The notes under the pieces were generated by a model that did no database searches, was not told the origin of the DNA, and was given only the letters and a program-made list of their open reading frames with translations. The position numbers and the translations under genes were made by a program. This document shows, piece after piece, positions 24,392 through 36,028 of a stretch of DNA of 64,000 nucleotides. How positions within the stretch are numbered: position 1 is the first letter of the stretch; the number at the start of each line of letters is the position of its first letter. The DNA is from Corydoras sp. C115 (lineage: Eukaryota; Chordata; Actinopteri; Siluriformes; Callichthyidae): contig JAFMOC010000190.1 in NCBI GenBank assembly GCA_019802505.1, forward strand, positions 252,501 to 316,500, in the 5' to 3' direction.

Positions 24392-26009
24392 CAGTTGTGA
24401 TCAAATTTATTCAACCCCCAATGCTTCGAAGGGTTTTACGGAATTCAGTGCACATTTGTAATTGTGTTCATAATGAAATCTTACAAGGACTTGTTAAAGA
24501 ACTAAATGCAACTAAGATAGCATCAATTGTTTTTGTCATAAAGTATTAAATGGCCTTTTTGTGATTTCTTCATTGACACAATTATTCAACCCCTTTACAA
24601 CTACCACTCATAAGAACAGAGGTTCATTCCAGTGTTTTCAATCAGGTATTGAAAAGACCTGTGGATGTCAACGAGCAGCAATCAAGCATGATATCCACCA
24701 ATTAGGCAGATTTAAAAGGACTGTGATACTCAGCTCCTTCTAGACATCTACTGGTGTGTTTACAAGCATGGTGAAGGCAAGAGAATGGTCCCAGAAGACA
24801 AGAGAAGAGGTTATTGCTCTTCACAAGAATGGCAATGGATATAAAAAGATTGCGAAGTTGTTAAATATTCCAAGAGACACTATCGGAAGTATCATTCGCA
24901 AGTTCAAGTTAAAGGGCACAGTGGAAACGTTACCTGGTCGTGGCAGAAAGAAGATCCTGACCGCGACTGCTGTGCGCTACCTGAAGCGTAATGTGGAGAA
25001 AAATCCCCGCGTGACTGCTAAGGAACTGAAAAAAGACCTGTCAGATGTGGGCACTGAAGTTTCAGCTCAGACAATAAGGCGCGCACTGCATAACGAAGAC
25101 CTCCATGCCAGAACTCCCAGGCGCACCCCCTTGCTGACTCCAAAGAACAAGAAAAGTCGACTGCAGTATGCCAAAAGTCATGTGGACAAGCCACAAATGT
25201 TTTGGGACAGTCTACTGTGGTCAGATGAAACTAAATTAGAACTGTTTGGGACAATGGACCAGCGCTATGTTTGGAGGAGGAAGAACCAGGCTTATGAACA
25301 AAAGAACACCTTGCCTACTGTGAAGCATGGCGGGGGGTCAATTATGCTTTGGGGCTGTTTTGCTTCTAATGGTACAGGAAAGCTTCAACGTGTGCAGGGT
25401 ACCATGAATTCCCTTCAGTACCAGGAGATCTTGGAGGAAAATGTGATGGAGTCAGTCACAAACCTGCGGCTTGGGAGACGTTGGACCTTCCAACAGGACA
25501 ATGATCCGAAGCACACATCCAAGTCCACTAGAGCATGGTTGAACATGAAAGGCTGGAACATTCTAGAGTGGCCATCGCAATCACCAGACTTAAATCCAAT
25601 TGAGAACCTCTGGTGGGACCTAAAGAAGGCAGTTGCAGTGCGCAAGCCTAAGAATGTGACTGAACTGGAGGCTTTTGCCCATGAAGAATGGGCTAAGATA
25701 CCCATAGGTCGCTGCAAGACACTTGTGTCAAGCTATGCTTCACGCTTGAAAGCTGTCATAACTGGAAAAGGATGTTGTACTAAGTACTAAAAAATAATGT
25801 CACTAGGGGGTTGAATAAAACTGATAATGATGTGAGCACAGTAAAGACATTTGTGGTTATTCCATCATAAATATTATGTTATATTTGTCTAATTTATAAG
25901 TGCCTCTTTGATATAATTGTAAATAAGATGACTGAAATGATCCAAATCAATGTCAAACTGGCCAAAACACTTTATTTCAGTGGGGGTTGAATAAATTTGA
26001 TCACAACTG
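24392..26009 (+). mobile_element. Tc1-like DNA transposon, structurally complete
   Basis: A 1,618-bp element flanked by TA at 24390-24391 and 26010-26011, the target duplication of Tc1/mariner elements. Its ends are inverted repeats starting CAGTTGTGATCAAATTTATT. A second, inner copy of the TTATTCAACCCC motif lies at about 24582 on the left and about 25805 (inverted) on the right, giving the IR/DR layout of two transposase sites per end. It encodes one uninterrupted transposase. A near-identical inverted copy lies about 3 kb downstream, so the family was active recently. Confidence 0.95.
24756..25790 (+). CDS. Tc1-like transposase (intact DD34E)
   Basis: Cut-and-paste transposase that would bind the inverted ends of its own element and insert it at TA. 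The open frame has 344 codons; the likely true start is the second methionine at 24768 (MVKAREWSQ), as in other fish Tc1 proteins. The N-terminal half has two helix-turn-helix regions (about residues 15-55 and 70-115) joined by a GRGRKK hook (61-66). The catalytic triad is complete: D157 (WSDETK), D248 (QQDNDPKHTS) and E283 (PDLNPIENLW), with 34 residues between the last two. The glycine-rich HGGGSIMLWGCF box is at about 191-202. It ends GCCTKY, a family-typical C-terminus. No frameshift or stop is visible, so the protein could be functional. It is not a host gene. Confidence 0.93.
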   Translation: MFTSMVKAREWSQKTREEVIALHKNGNGYKKIAKLLNIPRDTIGSIIRKFKLKGTVETLPGRGRKKILTATAVRYLKRNVEKNPRVTAKELKKDLSDVGTEVSAQTIRRALHNEDLHARTPRRTPLLTPKNKKSRLQYAKSHVDKPQMFWDSLLWSDETKLELFGTMDQRYVWRRKNQAYEQKNTLPTVKHGGGSIMLWGCFASNGTGKLQRVQGTMNSLQYQEILEENVMESVTNLRLGRRWTFQQDNDPKHTSKSTRAWLNMKGWNILEWPSQSPDLNPIENLWWDLKKAVAVRKPKNVTELEAFAHEEWAKIPIGRCKTLVSSYASRLKAVITGKGCCTKY

Positions 26010-26484
26010 TAAATGTAAGTTCTTCACAAAGAAAATCTTTGTGCAAAAAAGGTACTGATACCAAAAATCATGACATTTATTTTAGAGCTAAAACCTTTTC
26101 TATAGAATTTAATTACAGCACTCTTTCATCTAGAATGAAAATAAATGTCATCTCATAAATGTCACATTTGGTTATTAAACTAATGGGTGGTTGGTAAGCT
26201 GTTCATACTGAAATTTTTTTTATTTATTTTTTTACTTTTGATCAGAACAGATGAGATAGAATAGAAAAACCTGATTAAACCACTCTTAAATCCGGTGTGG
26301 CAAAAGATTTAAGCACCTCCAAAATATTAGAGCGAAATTTATACCTGTAGTTCAGTTCATTTGTTATATTAAAAAAGTATTAAAAAAGTAGTATTAAAAA
26401 AGTAGTTGTTTCAGTTTTATTTTTACTTACTTAGCACTTCTGTTTTTATCATTAAAAACTTCAACCATCAATCATTCAAACATC

Positions 26485-26829
26485 CATCCATCCATTATCT
26501 TCCGCTTTATCCTCTATTAGGGTTGCAGGGGGGTTCCCCATGCCCATCCAGGGGAGAACGTCTCGGGCGCTGGGCAGATACACCCAGGACAGGGCGCCAA
26601 TCCATCGCTGGACACACACTCACTCAAACAAACACACTCTATATGGGGCAATTTGGAGAATTCAATTGACTTGGTCCATGTTTTTGGACTATGGGAGGAA
26701 ATCAGAGAACCCGAAGGAAACCCACGTGGACACGGGGAGAACATGGAAACTCCACCTGGATAGGGATTTGAACCGGGAATCCCTAGTGCTGAGAGGCAAA
26801 CATGCTAACCACTAAGCCACCGTGCCGCC
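26485..26829 (-). mobile_element. GGCGGCACGG-type SINE, full length
   Basis: A reversed full-length copy with CCATCCAT tail and TGCCGCC head, flanked by AATCATTCAAACATC on both sides (about 26470-26484 and 26831-26845). Confidence 0.88.
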
Positions 26830-26899
26830 CAATCATTCAAACATCATAAGAAAAATTCACATTCTGTTTTTGTGATTATTATTCACCAACTTTCTAAAA

Positions 26900-27247
26900 T
26901 GGGCATTATAGTGGTTAGCACTTTCGCCTCTCAGCACTAGGGATTCCTTGTTCGAATCCCCATCTGGGTGGCGTTTCCATGTTCTCCCCGTGTCTGCGTG
27001 GGTTTCCTCCGGGTTCTCCGGTTTCCTCCCACAGTCCAAAAACATGGATCAAGTCAATTGAGTTCTCCAAAATTGCCCCATGTAGAGTGTGTTTGTGTGC
27101 GTGTCTGTGTGTGTGAGTGTGTGCCCAGAGATAGATTGGTGCCCTGTCCTGGGTGTATCTGCCCAGTGCCCGAAACATTCTCCCCTGGATGGGCATGGGG
27201 AACCCCCCCGCGACCCTAATATAGGATAAAGCGGAAGATAATGAATG
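26900..27247 (+). mobile_element. GGCGGCACGG-type SINE, near full length
   Basis: A forward copy whose first bases have diverged (GGGCATTATAGTGGTTAGC). A 12-bp duplication AACTTTCTAAAA is at 26888-26899 and 27248-27259. It lies tail-out from the reversed copy at 26485-26829. Confidence 0.87.
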
Positions 27248-27634
27248 AACTTTCTAAAACAGGACCAAAATTATTGCATTATACAAACCAAAAGAAAGAC
27301 ATGCTGCAAGAAAATTACATTACTGAAATGTAATGGACAACTTCCATTACAGTGGACCAGATGCTCATTAGGGATTTTAAATCCTCATTTGTTCAGGTGC
27401 TTACAGTACTCATTATCTCATCATTAAATCTTATGGTTTTTAGGGTTAAAAACATTAATCCTAACAACATTACATACTATGTTTGTTTTTCCTAAAGTAG
27501 TAATTTACAATTAGGTTTTTGAACATTTAAATGTCTGCAATACAAATTTTAGTTTCATGACATATGTTGCTATAAAACCTTTAATTAAAGTAATTAAAAT
27601 AGATCCTATAGTTAATCGTAAATATATATGGATA

Positions 27635-27710
27635 TTCAGGTTTGAATCCCAATCTGGGCATTGTTTCCATGTTCTTTCAGTGTCTGTGTGGGTTTCCTCC
27701 AGGTTCTCTA
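27635..27710 (+). mobile_element. GGCGGCACGG-type SINE, degenerate fragment
   Basis: The block TTTGAATCCCAATCTGGGCA to TTTCCTCCAGGTTCTCT matches the family from its B box into the first part of the body. Confidence 0.65.
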
Positions 27711-27764
27711 GAGGTATTTAACTTTACTGTAATCCCTGGTTAAGATGATTCCATGCTTTGATCC

Positions 27765-27910
27765 TTGCTACTGCAAATATACTGTACCAGAATTCAGTTC
27801 ATAAATTTTACTCCACCTGTTTGTTGCAAACCAAGGTCTGTAAAACATAGTTAACATTTTTAACAACTTGCACCAGTCTGTTTAACAAACTCATTAACAT
27901 TATGAGCTTT
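27765..27910 (+). mobile_element. Fragment related to the 21559-22830 relic
   Basis: Shares several blocks with 22400-22580 in the same order and strand: a TTTTACTCCACCTG-like block, CAAGGTCTGTAAAACATAG and GCACCAGTCTGTTTAACAAA. No ends or coding capacity are visible. Confidence 0.45.
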
Positions 27911-28485
27911 ATCTTACATAGGGCAAGGCATGTCACAATGCAAATGCCATCTTATCCCCTGTAAACACGATATTTTTTTCACATTTTTCTGCCTGCGTTT
28001 TTTAAATAGCAATGGTGCATGTGACTATATCTTTGTTGATGGGCATAATGATCTCAAAATAAAGTGTGTTCAGTTACATTTCAGGCATATTGTTATCTTG
28101 GGTACGAAAACAAAAAACGTGTGCCACTGACTGAAAAAACCTAGACAGTTGTCAAAAGTCAGACATTTATTTCTGTTTTGGCAGTGAATTGTTACACACA
28201 CGTTACACACAAACCCATAGCACATGCCAGTTGTCAGCTATGCAAACTTTTACATTAACAATAAACAAAATACAAAATAAAATAACACTATTCTACATGA
28301 ACAGAAAACTCCACTGTTGTGCAAAAAATATTCAGATCGCACAGAGCTCCTAAAGGACATGGCAAGTGACACACGATTTTTACTGCTGTGGTTTATTTTA
28401 ATTTATGTCTGAAACAATCACTGAAGATCAGAATTAGAGAACAATGTATGAACATTTGATTGTTTCAGAAATAATGTAATCTACA

Positions 28486-28962
28486 CTGATCAAAATTTGA
28501 ATTATTTTTTATAAGAAGTACACCATTCCACTTGAACAGTACTATTTCAACATAAAATATTTATTAAGCAAAAATGTTTCTAACAATCACCAATCAGTAG
28601 GACATGTACAGGTCGTTGCTTTCCGAACATCTGCGGCCACGAGATATCATTAGTCTCTCACACTGCTTCCACTCTTTTTTCAGTCTCTTCCACAGTTCTG
28701 TGACTGTTGTGGTTTTCTTGGTTATAACTTTATCACTGAAGTTTCCAGACGTTTTCTATTGGGTTTAGATCAGGACTCTGGGCTGGCCATTTCATTGTTT
28801 CCAGTGTTTTCGGTTTAAAGGAACTGCTTAACCTGTTTTGCTATGTGACAGGGGCGTTGTCCTGCATGAAAATTGCTGGATAATTTAGTGATGAATGCAA
28901 GGAAGGAACCATGTGTTGTTAAAGAAGTATCATAAACACACTTGCGTTCACTCTGCCATGTA
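28486..28962 (-). mobile_element. mariner/Tc1-like relic hosting the inverted Tc1 copy
   Basis: Reading on the minus strand, a transposase remnant shows FMQDNAPVT and then KWPAQSPDLNPIENVWK, the second aspartate and the glutamate of a DDE enzyme. It is of a different family from the adjacent Tc1 copy, which inserted at a TA inside it (28961-28962). The relic should continue to the right of 30629, but I could not follow it with confidence. Confidence 0.6.
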
Positions 28963-30627
28963 CAGTTGTGATCAAATTTATTCAACCCCCACTTATAGTG
29001 TTTTGGCCACTAAATATAGTGTTAAAGTAATAAAGTAAGAAATAAAGTGTTTTGGCCAGTTTGACATTGATTTGGATCATTTCAGTCATCTTATTTACAA
29101 TTATATCAAAGAGGCACTTATAAATTAGACAAATATAACATAATATTTATGATGGAATAACCACAAATGTCTTTACTGTGCTCACATCATTATCAGTTTT
29201 ATTCAACCCCCTAGTGACATTATTTTTTAGTACTTAGTACAACATCCTTTTCCAGTTATGACAGCTTTCAAGCGTGAAGCATAGCTTGACACAAGTGTCT
29301 TGCAGCGACCTATGGGTATCTTAGCCCATTCTTCATGGGCAAAAGCCTCCAGTTCAGTCACATTCTTAGACTTGCGCACTGCAACTGCCTTCTTTAGGTC
29401 CCACCAGAGGTTCTCAATTGGATTTAAGTCTGGTGATTGCGATGGCCACTCTAGAATGTTCCAGCCTTTCATGTTCAACCATGCTCTAGTGGACTTGGAT
29501 GTGTGCTTCGGATCATTGTCCTGTTGGAAGGTCCAACGTCTCCCAAGCCGCAGGTTTGTGACTGACTCCATCACATTTTCCTCCAAGATCTCCTGGTACT
29601 GAAGGGAATTCATGGTACCCTGCACACGTTGAAGCTTTCCTGTACCATTAGAAGCAAAACAGCCCCAAAGCATAATTGACCCCCCACCATGCTTCACAGT
29701 AGGCAAGGGTGTTCTTTTGTTCATAAGCCTGGTTCTTCCTCCTCCAAACATAGCGCTGGTCCATTGTCCCAAACAGTTCTAATTTAGTTTCATCTGACCA
29801 CAGTACACTGTCCCAAAACCTTTGTGGCTTGTCCACATGACTTTTTGGCATACTGCAGTCGACTTTTCTTGTTCTTTGGAGTCAGCAAGGGGGTGCGCCT
29901 GGGAGTTCTGGCATGGAGGTCTTCGTTATGCAGTGCGCGCCTTATTGTCTGAGCTGAAACTTCAGTGCCCACATCTGACAGGTCTTTTTTCAGTTCCTTA
30001 GCAGTCACGCGGGGATTTTTCTCCACATTACGCTTCAGGTAGCGCACAGCAGTCGCGGTCAGGATCTTCTTTCTGCCACGACCAGGTAACGTTTCCACTG
30101 TGCCCTTTAACTTGAACTTGCGAATGATACTTCCGATAGTGTCTCTTGGAATATTTAACAACTTTGCAATCTTTTTATATCCATTGCCATTCTTGTGAAG
30201 AGCAATAACCTCTTCTCTTGTCTTCTGGGACCATTCTCTTGCCTTCACCATGCTTGTAAACACACCAGTAGATGTCTAGAAGGAGCTGAGTATCACAGTC
30301 CTTTTAAATCTGCCTAATTGGTGCTTATCATGCTTGATTGCTGCTCGTCGACATCCACAGGTGTTTTCAATACCTGATTGAAAACACTGGAATGAACCTC
30401 TGTTCTTATGAGTGGTAGTTGTAAAGGGGTTGAATAATTGTGTCAATGAAGAAATCACAAAAAGGCCATTTAATACTTTATGACAAAAACAATTGATGCT
30501 ATCTTAGTTGCATTTAGTTCTTTAACAAGTCCTTGTAAGATTTCATTATGAACACAATTACAAATGTGCACTGAATTCCATAAAACCCTTCGCAGCATTG
30601 GGGGTTGAATAAATTTGATCACAACTG
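28963..30627 (-). mobile_element. Tc1-like DNA transposon, second copy, inverted and broken
   Basis: Same family as the copy at 24392-26009 but in opposite orientation, flanked by TA at 28961-28962 and 30628-30629. The 1,665-bp length is explained by a small partial duplication near its left end (about 28990-29060). Its terminal repeats are intact and its sequence is almost identical to the first copy. It inserted into an older mariner-like relic. Confidence 0.94.
29227..30263 (-). pseudogene. Tc1-like transposase, frameshifted
   Basis: Transposase of the inverted Tc1 copy. Compared with the intact copy it has two single-base insertions: one extra A in an A-run near 29841-29846 and one extra C near 29708-29711. 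The frame therefore breaks into an N-terminal part (29790-30263), a short middle part and a C-terminal part (29227-29772). The catalytic motifs WSDETK, QQDNDPKH and SPDLNPIENLW are all still readable in pieces. Substitutions elsewhere are few (for example proline to serine in the RKPKN motif), so the damage is recent. Confidence 0.92.
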
Positions 30628-31544
30628 TAGCTGTATGAGTGCCCAAAATCATTCTAGTGATGAAAATTTTGACTATTTAGGTCTGATTGGAAAAATTGTG
30701 TTGGTTGACAAACTGGGAAAAGACTAAACCCAAAGTGTGTAAAGAAGTCAGTAAGAGATGGAGGAGGAAATGTCATGGTTTAGGAAGTCAGGTTTACACT
30801 GACCCAATATCAACTTAATGTTGTAGTCATAGGACAAATTACACATTGAATGCAAAAATCTTTGTTTACTAAATGCACAATGTGACAAACTAATTAGTAC
30901 TTCTGTGACCAAAGATGGTTTGGTCTAGCAGTGTCTCAAAATTTGGATAACAATTAAAGAGTGTGACCCAGTATGATGAAGCTTGTCTAGAAGCCACCAA
31001 TGAGAGGATATTATTGGCTTTGTACTGACTCTTAAAATACTGCTCCTCATGCTTGAAGTACATTAATATTTACAACCTACTTTCTCTTTTGACATAGCAG
31101 CTATTAAGCAACAGCGAAAAATCTATTTTTTACTTCAGTATTACATTTGCGAATGGGCATTCCTCACTGTCCTCTTTTAATCAAGTATAAACAGCTCAAA
31201 TTTTTTTCTCTATCTTTGCTTGCTCATGATTGGCTTGTTTTTACACACAAATGAAAAAGAGCATGAGAAGGCATATATTGTTCTGGCAGAGGTGTTTAGT
31301 GTGCATGCATAATGGAAGGCATTTGAATGGACAAGGAAGTTGAACAGTAAGTGTAATAGCTTTTTCAAACTTTGTTATAAATAATCATATCTTTAATATT
31401 ATTTGATATCACATATAAGCAGCATTCAGAACTTTATATATTTTTTTGAAATTCAGATGAGCAATTGCCGTGAGTTTGTTTTATGGGTATTCATTTTTGT
31501 TTATCAACAAAATGTTGCCAACTGGATATTTATTGCAATATTAT

Positions 31545-31856
31545 TCATACATTCATTATCTTCCGCTTAATCCTGTACTGCTGCCATAAAGGTGTTCCCC
31601 ATGGGGTTTCCCCACTGGGCAGTTACACCCACCAGTCTATCAGCACACACACAGACACACACACAGAGAGAGAGACTATATAGGGGTAATTTAGAGCATT
31701 CAATTTACCTTGAATCCCCTGACTGTGGACTGTGGGAGGAAATCAGAGCATCCGGAAGAAACACACAAACACAGGAAAAACATGGTATCTCCACCCAGAT
31801 TGAGATTCGAATCTGGATCCCCAGCACTGAGAGGTGCTAACCACTAAGCCACTGTG
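31545..31856 (-). mobile_element. GGCGGCACGG-type SINE, diverged
   Basis: A reversed copy with small deletions; the tail CATTCATTATCTTCCGC is on the left and the head GCTAACCACTAAGCCACTG on the right. More decayed than most copies here. Confidence 0.78.
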
Positions 31857-32181
31857 CAGGTAGTATTATAATAATAATATGAAAAAATAGTAGATTCTAA
31901 AGAACAATTTAAAACAAAAAAATGCTATATTAGTATTTCTGTTGATCATTATCTGAATAACTATCAGGAAAATGCGGTGCTCATTTCTTTTTTGACATTA
32001 AAGTGTGGCATAGAATTCATTCATTTATTCATTCATTCATTCATCTTCCGCTTTGTCCTATATTAGGGTCGCGGAGGGGTTCCCCATGACCATCCAGGGG
32101 AGAACGTTTCAGGCGCTGGGCAGATACACCCAGGACAGGGCGCCAATCTATCACTGGGAACACACTCACACAGACACACAC

Positions 32182-32602
32182 TGTCAGCACGCGAACCAAC
32201 AGAGTAGTCGACAATGGTTTAGGCGTGCAAAAGGTCCAGCGACAGTTTATTAACGTCCACAAAGGAAAACACAAAGCGAAACCGCAACGCGGTGCTGCAC
32301 AAAACAAAACTGAGAGAGCTGTCGCAAAAGGGAAAACAAAACGCAGCTGCAAATCGATGCTGCCGAAAACAAAACTGAAGTGTCTCCCGATCAGGACGAC
32401 ACTAAGGCGGGAGGACGTCAGCGCTATAACACAAGACAATAACAATAACTTACACGTACACACGATAAACCAACACGCCGTGGCTTAGTGCAGGAGAGTA
32501 TATATACGACCTGAACCCTGCCACAGCTGTGCTTAGAATTCCGGCGAGGAGGGCCGAGCGCCCTCAGGCGGGAGAGAGGAGGAAAGCGAGGAAGTGCTGA
32601 CA
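32182..32602 (-). repeat. 3' LTR of the sushi-like element
   Basis: A 421-bp LTR bounded by TGTCAGCAC and GTGCTGACA. On the minus strand a TATATATA box (32506-32499) is followed exactly 30 nt later by GTGTTGGTTT (32476-32467), the predicted transcript start, whose complement is found next to the other LTR. Confidence 0.9.
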
Positions 32603-32699
32603 GTACCCCCCCCCACAAGGGGAGGGTGCGAGGCTGAAAGGGTAGACTTACCTTGGCGATGCGGACGGCCCCTACCCCGTGGCGCGACCTTGTCAGGAT

Positions 32700-34013
32700 G
32701 CTGGCTATGGAATTGAGCAATGAGTGAGGGGTCTAATATGTCTGCCGCAGGCACCCAACTGCGCTCCTTCGGAGCGAACCCCTCCTAATCCACCAGGTAT
32801 TGGATGGTTGAACCTCGGCGCCGCGAATCAAGTAGTGAAGACACTGAATAGATATTAGGGTTGGCAGAGGTACCCAGCTTCTCCGATGCCTGAGCCCACT
32901 CCTGGTCCAAGGGTCCTGCTACAAATGGTTTCAACCGTGAGGTATGGAACACAGGGTGGGTGCGCCATTGGCGTGGCAGGTCTACCTTGTAAGCCACGGG
33001 GTTAACCTGCTTTAGGATGCGAAAGGGCCCCAAAAAACGTGGAAGGAGCTTCCTCGCTCCTCCACGACAGCGAAAGTCCCAAGAACTGACCCAGACCTTG
33101 CTTCCTGGAGCATAACGCGCAGCAGTCTGTCTATGTTGGTCAGCAAAAGCTTTGTTACGGCACACGACCTGGCTGATGCGTTGGTGCACTTGCCCCCATT
33201 CCTCCTAGCTGCGGGTAAACCAATCGTCAACTGCAGGCGCTAGGGATGGCTCGGAATCCCCAACATAGGTGGTTGGAACCCTAGAACACATTGGTAGGGG
33301 GTCACGCCGGTGGCCGAGTGCCGGAGGGAGTTTTCTGCCCAAGGTAAAAACCGCGCCCAATCGGCTGGGTTGCTGACCGCGAAGATGCACAGGAACTTAC
33401 ACAGCTCTTGGTTAGAGCGCTCACACTGACCGTTACGTTCGGGGTGATGACCAGAGGTTAGACTAACGCTGGTTCCTAACTTTTCAAAAAATGCTCGCCA
33501 GACAGTGGAGGTAAACTGAGGGCCTCTGTCAGAAAGGATGACTTCAGGAATTCCAAATATAGGGAACAGGTGACGAAAGAGCAATTCCGCCGTCTGGAAG
33601 GCAGACGGCAACGCGGGTAGTGGTAAAAATCTGACCGCCCGAGAGAAACGATCTACAATAGACACGATGGTGGTGTATCCTGCTGACTCGGGCAGGTCGC
33701 ACACAAAGTCTAGTGCAATGTGTGACCACGGGCGCTGAGGAATGGGTAACGGTAAGAGCTTACCAGCCGGGAGGCTTTTGGGAGTCTTGTACGCTGCACA
33801 TACCGAACAGGATTGTACTAAACGTTGGACATCGGCATGTAAGGATTCCCACCAGTATTTGCGCCCAAGTAGCAGACACGTCCATGCCACCCCTGGGTGA
33901 CCAGAGCACAATGAGGTGTGCGCCCATGTTAGCAACTGATTACGAAAAGCCCGGGGAACAGCGAGTGGGCAGTATGGGAGATCCCAAGTCCGGGTCCGGG
34001 TCGAGGTCCGCAT
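32700..34013 (-). pseudogene. Integrase with C-terminal chromodomain, broken
   Basis: 33240-34013 carries the HHCC zinc domain (H32, H39, C69, C72 of the open frame) and the D,D35E core (D102 in IALDFVCDLP, D162 in ILSDRGPQFTS, E198 in NGQCERSNQEL). The frame then stops (33240) and shifts. 32785-33189 gives the C-terminal GPF/Y-type region (LGPFRILKQVNPVAYKVDLP) and a chromodomain start (NIYSVSSLLDSRRRGSTIQY); a TAG at 32785-32787 cuts the chromodomain, whose end is readable down to about 32700. In chromoviruses this domain steers integration to modified histones. Confidence 0.9.
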
Positions 34014-35789
34014 GGAGCCGAGACAACGCGTCGGCTACCCAATTGCAAGTACTAGAATGATACGCGATGGTAAAATCTAAATTATTGAAGAATAGGGCCC
34101 ACCGCGACTGCCTAACATTTAAGCGCTTGGCCCCCCTGAGGTATTCTAAATTTTTGTGGTCTGTAAGGACTAAAAAGGGCTGCGACGCCCCCATCAGCCA
34201 GTCTCACCACTCCTTGAGGGCGATCTTGATGGCAAGGAGCTCACGATCCCCAATGCTATAATTACGCTCGAATGCCGAAAGTTTACGGGACAAAAATGCA
34301 ATGGGATGGAGCGCAGTGCCTCCGGGCCGCTGGGACAGCACGGCACCAACCCTGGTGGCTGACGCATCCACTTCGACGACAAATTGCTGGTTAGGGTCGG
34401 GATGAATAAGAAGCGGAGCAGACGCAAACTTTTGCTTGAGACATGTGAAGGCTTGTTGGGCCTCCGAGGACCAGCTAAGCACTCGGGGCTTGCCCTTAAG
34501 CAAATTAGAAAGGGGTAGCGCGATGGTGTTGAAGGCCTAAATGAACCTTGCGAATGAAATTTGCGAAGCCCAAAAATCGCTGCAACTCCTGAATAGAGGT
34601 GGGCTGAGGCCATTCGAGAATTGCGCTTACCTTGCCGGGGTCCATTTGAATTCCATGGGCTGACAAAAGGTAGCCAAGGAAGCCTATCGAGGATTGGTGG
34701 AACTGACACTTCTCGGCCTTGACGTAAAGGTGATGCTGCAAGAGACATTGCAGTATGGTGTGGACATGGGTGATGTGGGACTGGAGGCTGGGCGAGTAAA
34801 TTAGTATGTCATCAATGTAGACAATTATGAAGCGGTCGAAAATCTCGCAGCACATCATTGATGAAGGCTTGGAATACCCCAGGGGCATTAGCAAGCCCAA
34901 ACGGCATAACTAGGTATTCATAGTGCCCCGTAGTGGTAACAAACGCTGTTTTCCACTCGTCCCCTTTCTTAATGCGTATAAGATTGTACGCACACCTGAG
35001 GTCAAGTTTAGTAAACACCCATGCTTCCTTGAGCCGTTCTAGCACCGATGGGACTAAAGGGAGAGGGTATGCGCGCTTGCGGGGAACTGCGTTGAGGGCG
35101 CGGTAGTCGATGCACGGTCGGAGGTTAGAGTACTTCTTAGGGACAAAAAAGAAACCTGACACCGCTGGTGATTTAGAGGGTCGAATAATACCCCTGATGT
35201 GCACGTCATCTATATACTCCCGCATAACCTTAGTCTCGGCTACTGAAAGCGGATACGGGGTGACCCTGGGGAGCTTGGCGTCCACTAGTAAGTCGATCGC
35301 GCAGTCGTACTCTCGATGAGGTGGTAAAGGCGTATGTGAGGCTGAACCGAATACCTGGGCTAAATCCTGGTACTCACATGGGACCCCCTCAGGCAGAGGG
35401 CTGACAGTCACTGGAGGGCTTTGAAGTTGCAGTCTAGGGTACCTGATGCAGTGCGACTTGCAAAATGGGGACCAACGAATGATCTCCTGGTCGGACCATG
35501 AGATGACAGTGTCGTGCCGCAGCAGCCAAGGCAACCCTAGAATGACGGGATATGCAGGGGAAGAAATGAAATAAAACATTAATTCCTCCACATGGGTGGC
35601 ACTCGAATGCATAATTAACAGTTTTGTGGCGAGGGTGATACAACCCGGATGAAGGGGATGTCCGTCAGCGGAACAGACGCGGACCTTAGCTTGAAGTTCG
35701 GCGGTGGGCACGCCCCGTCGACGTGCCGCTTGACAGTCTAAGAAATTTCCCTCTGAGCAGTGCCACAGTTTGTTGACACACACCTGCAA
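33940..35789 (-). pseudogene. pol of sushi-like retrotransposon: protease, RT and RNase H, broken
   Basis: Three disconnected frames. 34812-35789: a protease remnant in which the usual DSG active site is degenerate (HCSEGNFLD), followed by the RT palm and fingers (GFFFVPKKYSNLRPCIDYRA, TKLDLRCAYNLIRI, MPFGLANAPGVFQ). 34505-34900: the rest of RT with the catalytic VYIDDILIYS. 33940-34503: RNase H (FVVEVDASATRVGAVLSQRP, then LTDHKNLEYL and ADALSRLHADLDP), interrupted by an in-frame TGA at 34204-34206. Frameshifts join these parts, so no active polyprotein can be made. Confidence 0.9.
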
Positions 35790-36028
35790 ACAAAAATGTT
35801 ACAGATAAAACACATGGCTTACTCTTGGTCATAACTACGGTGCTTACCGAGAGAGGATACGAGGTCGGGGTCTTGCTCCCTCTGGGGCTTCTGGCCCCCC
35901 GCGGTTCTCCGGACGGGTGGGGCAGGCGGCCAACAGGTGATCGAGGACAGTTGAATCGCCTCCACCTGCATGGGGACCTTCGTTGTCGGTGACGAGGAAG
36001 GCGGAAGAGACATCGAAGCGCGGTTGCG

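Noticed and set aside
26406..27219. Repeated 75-115-codon frames (PCPRGFPPGSPVSSHSPKTW type) at many sites
   Set aside because: They are the same SINE body translated in different copies and strands; conservation is due to repeat identity, not coding selection.
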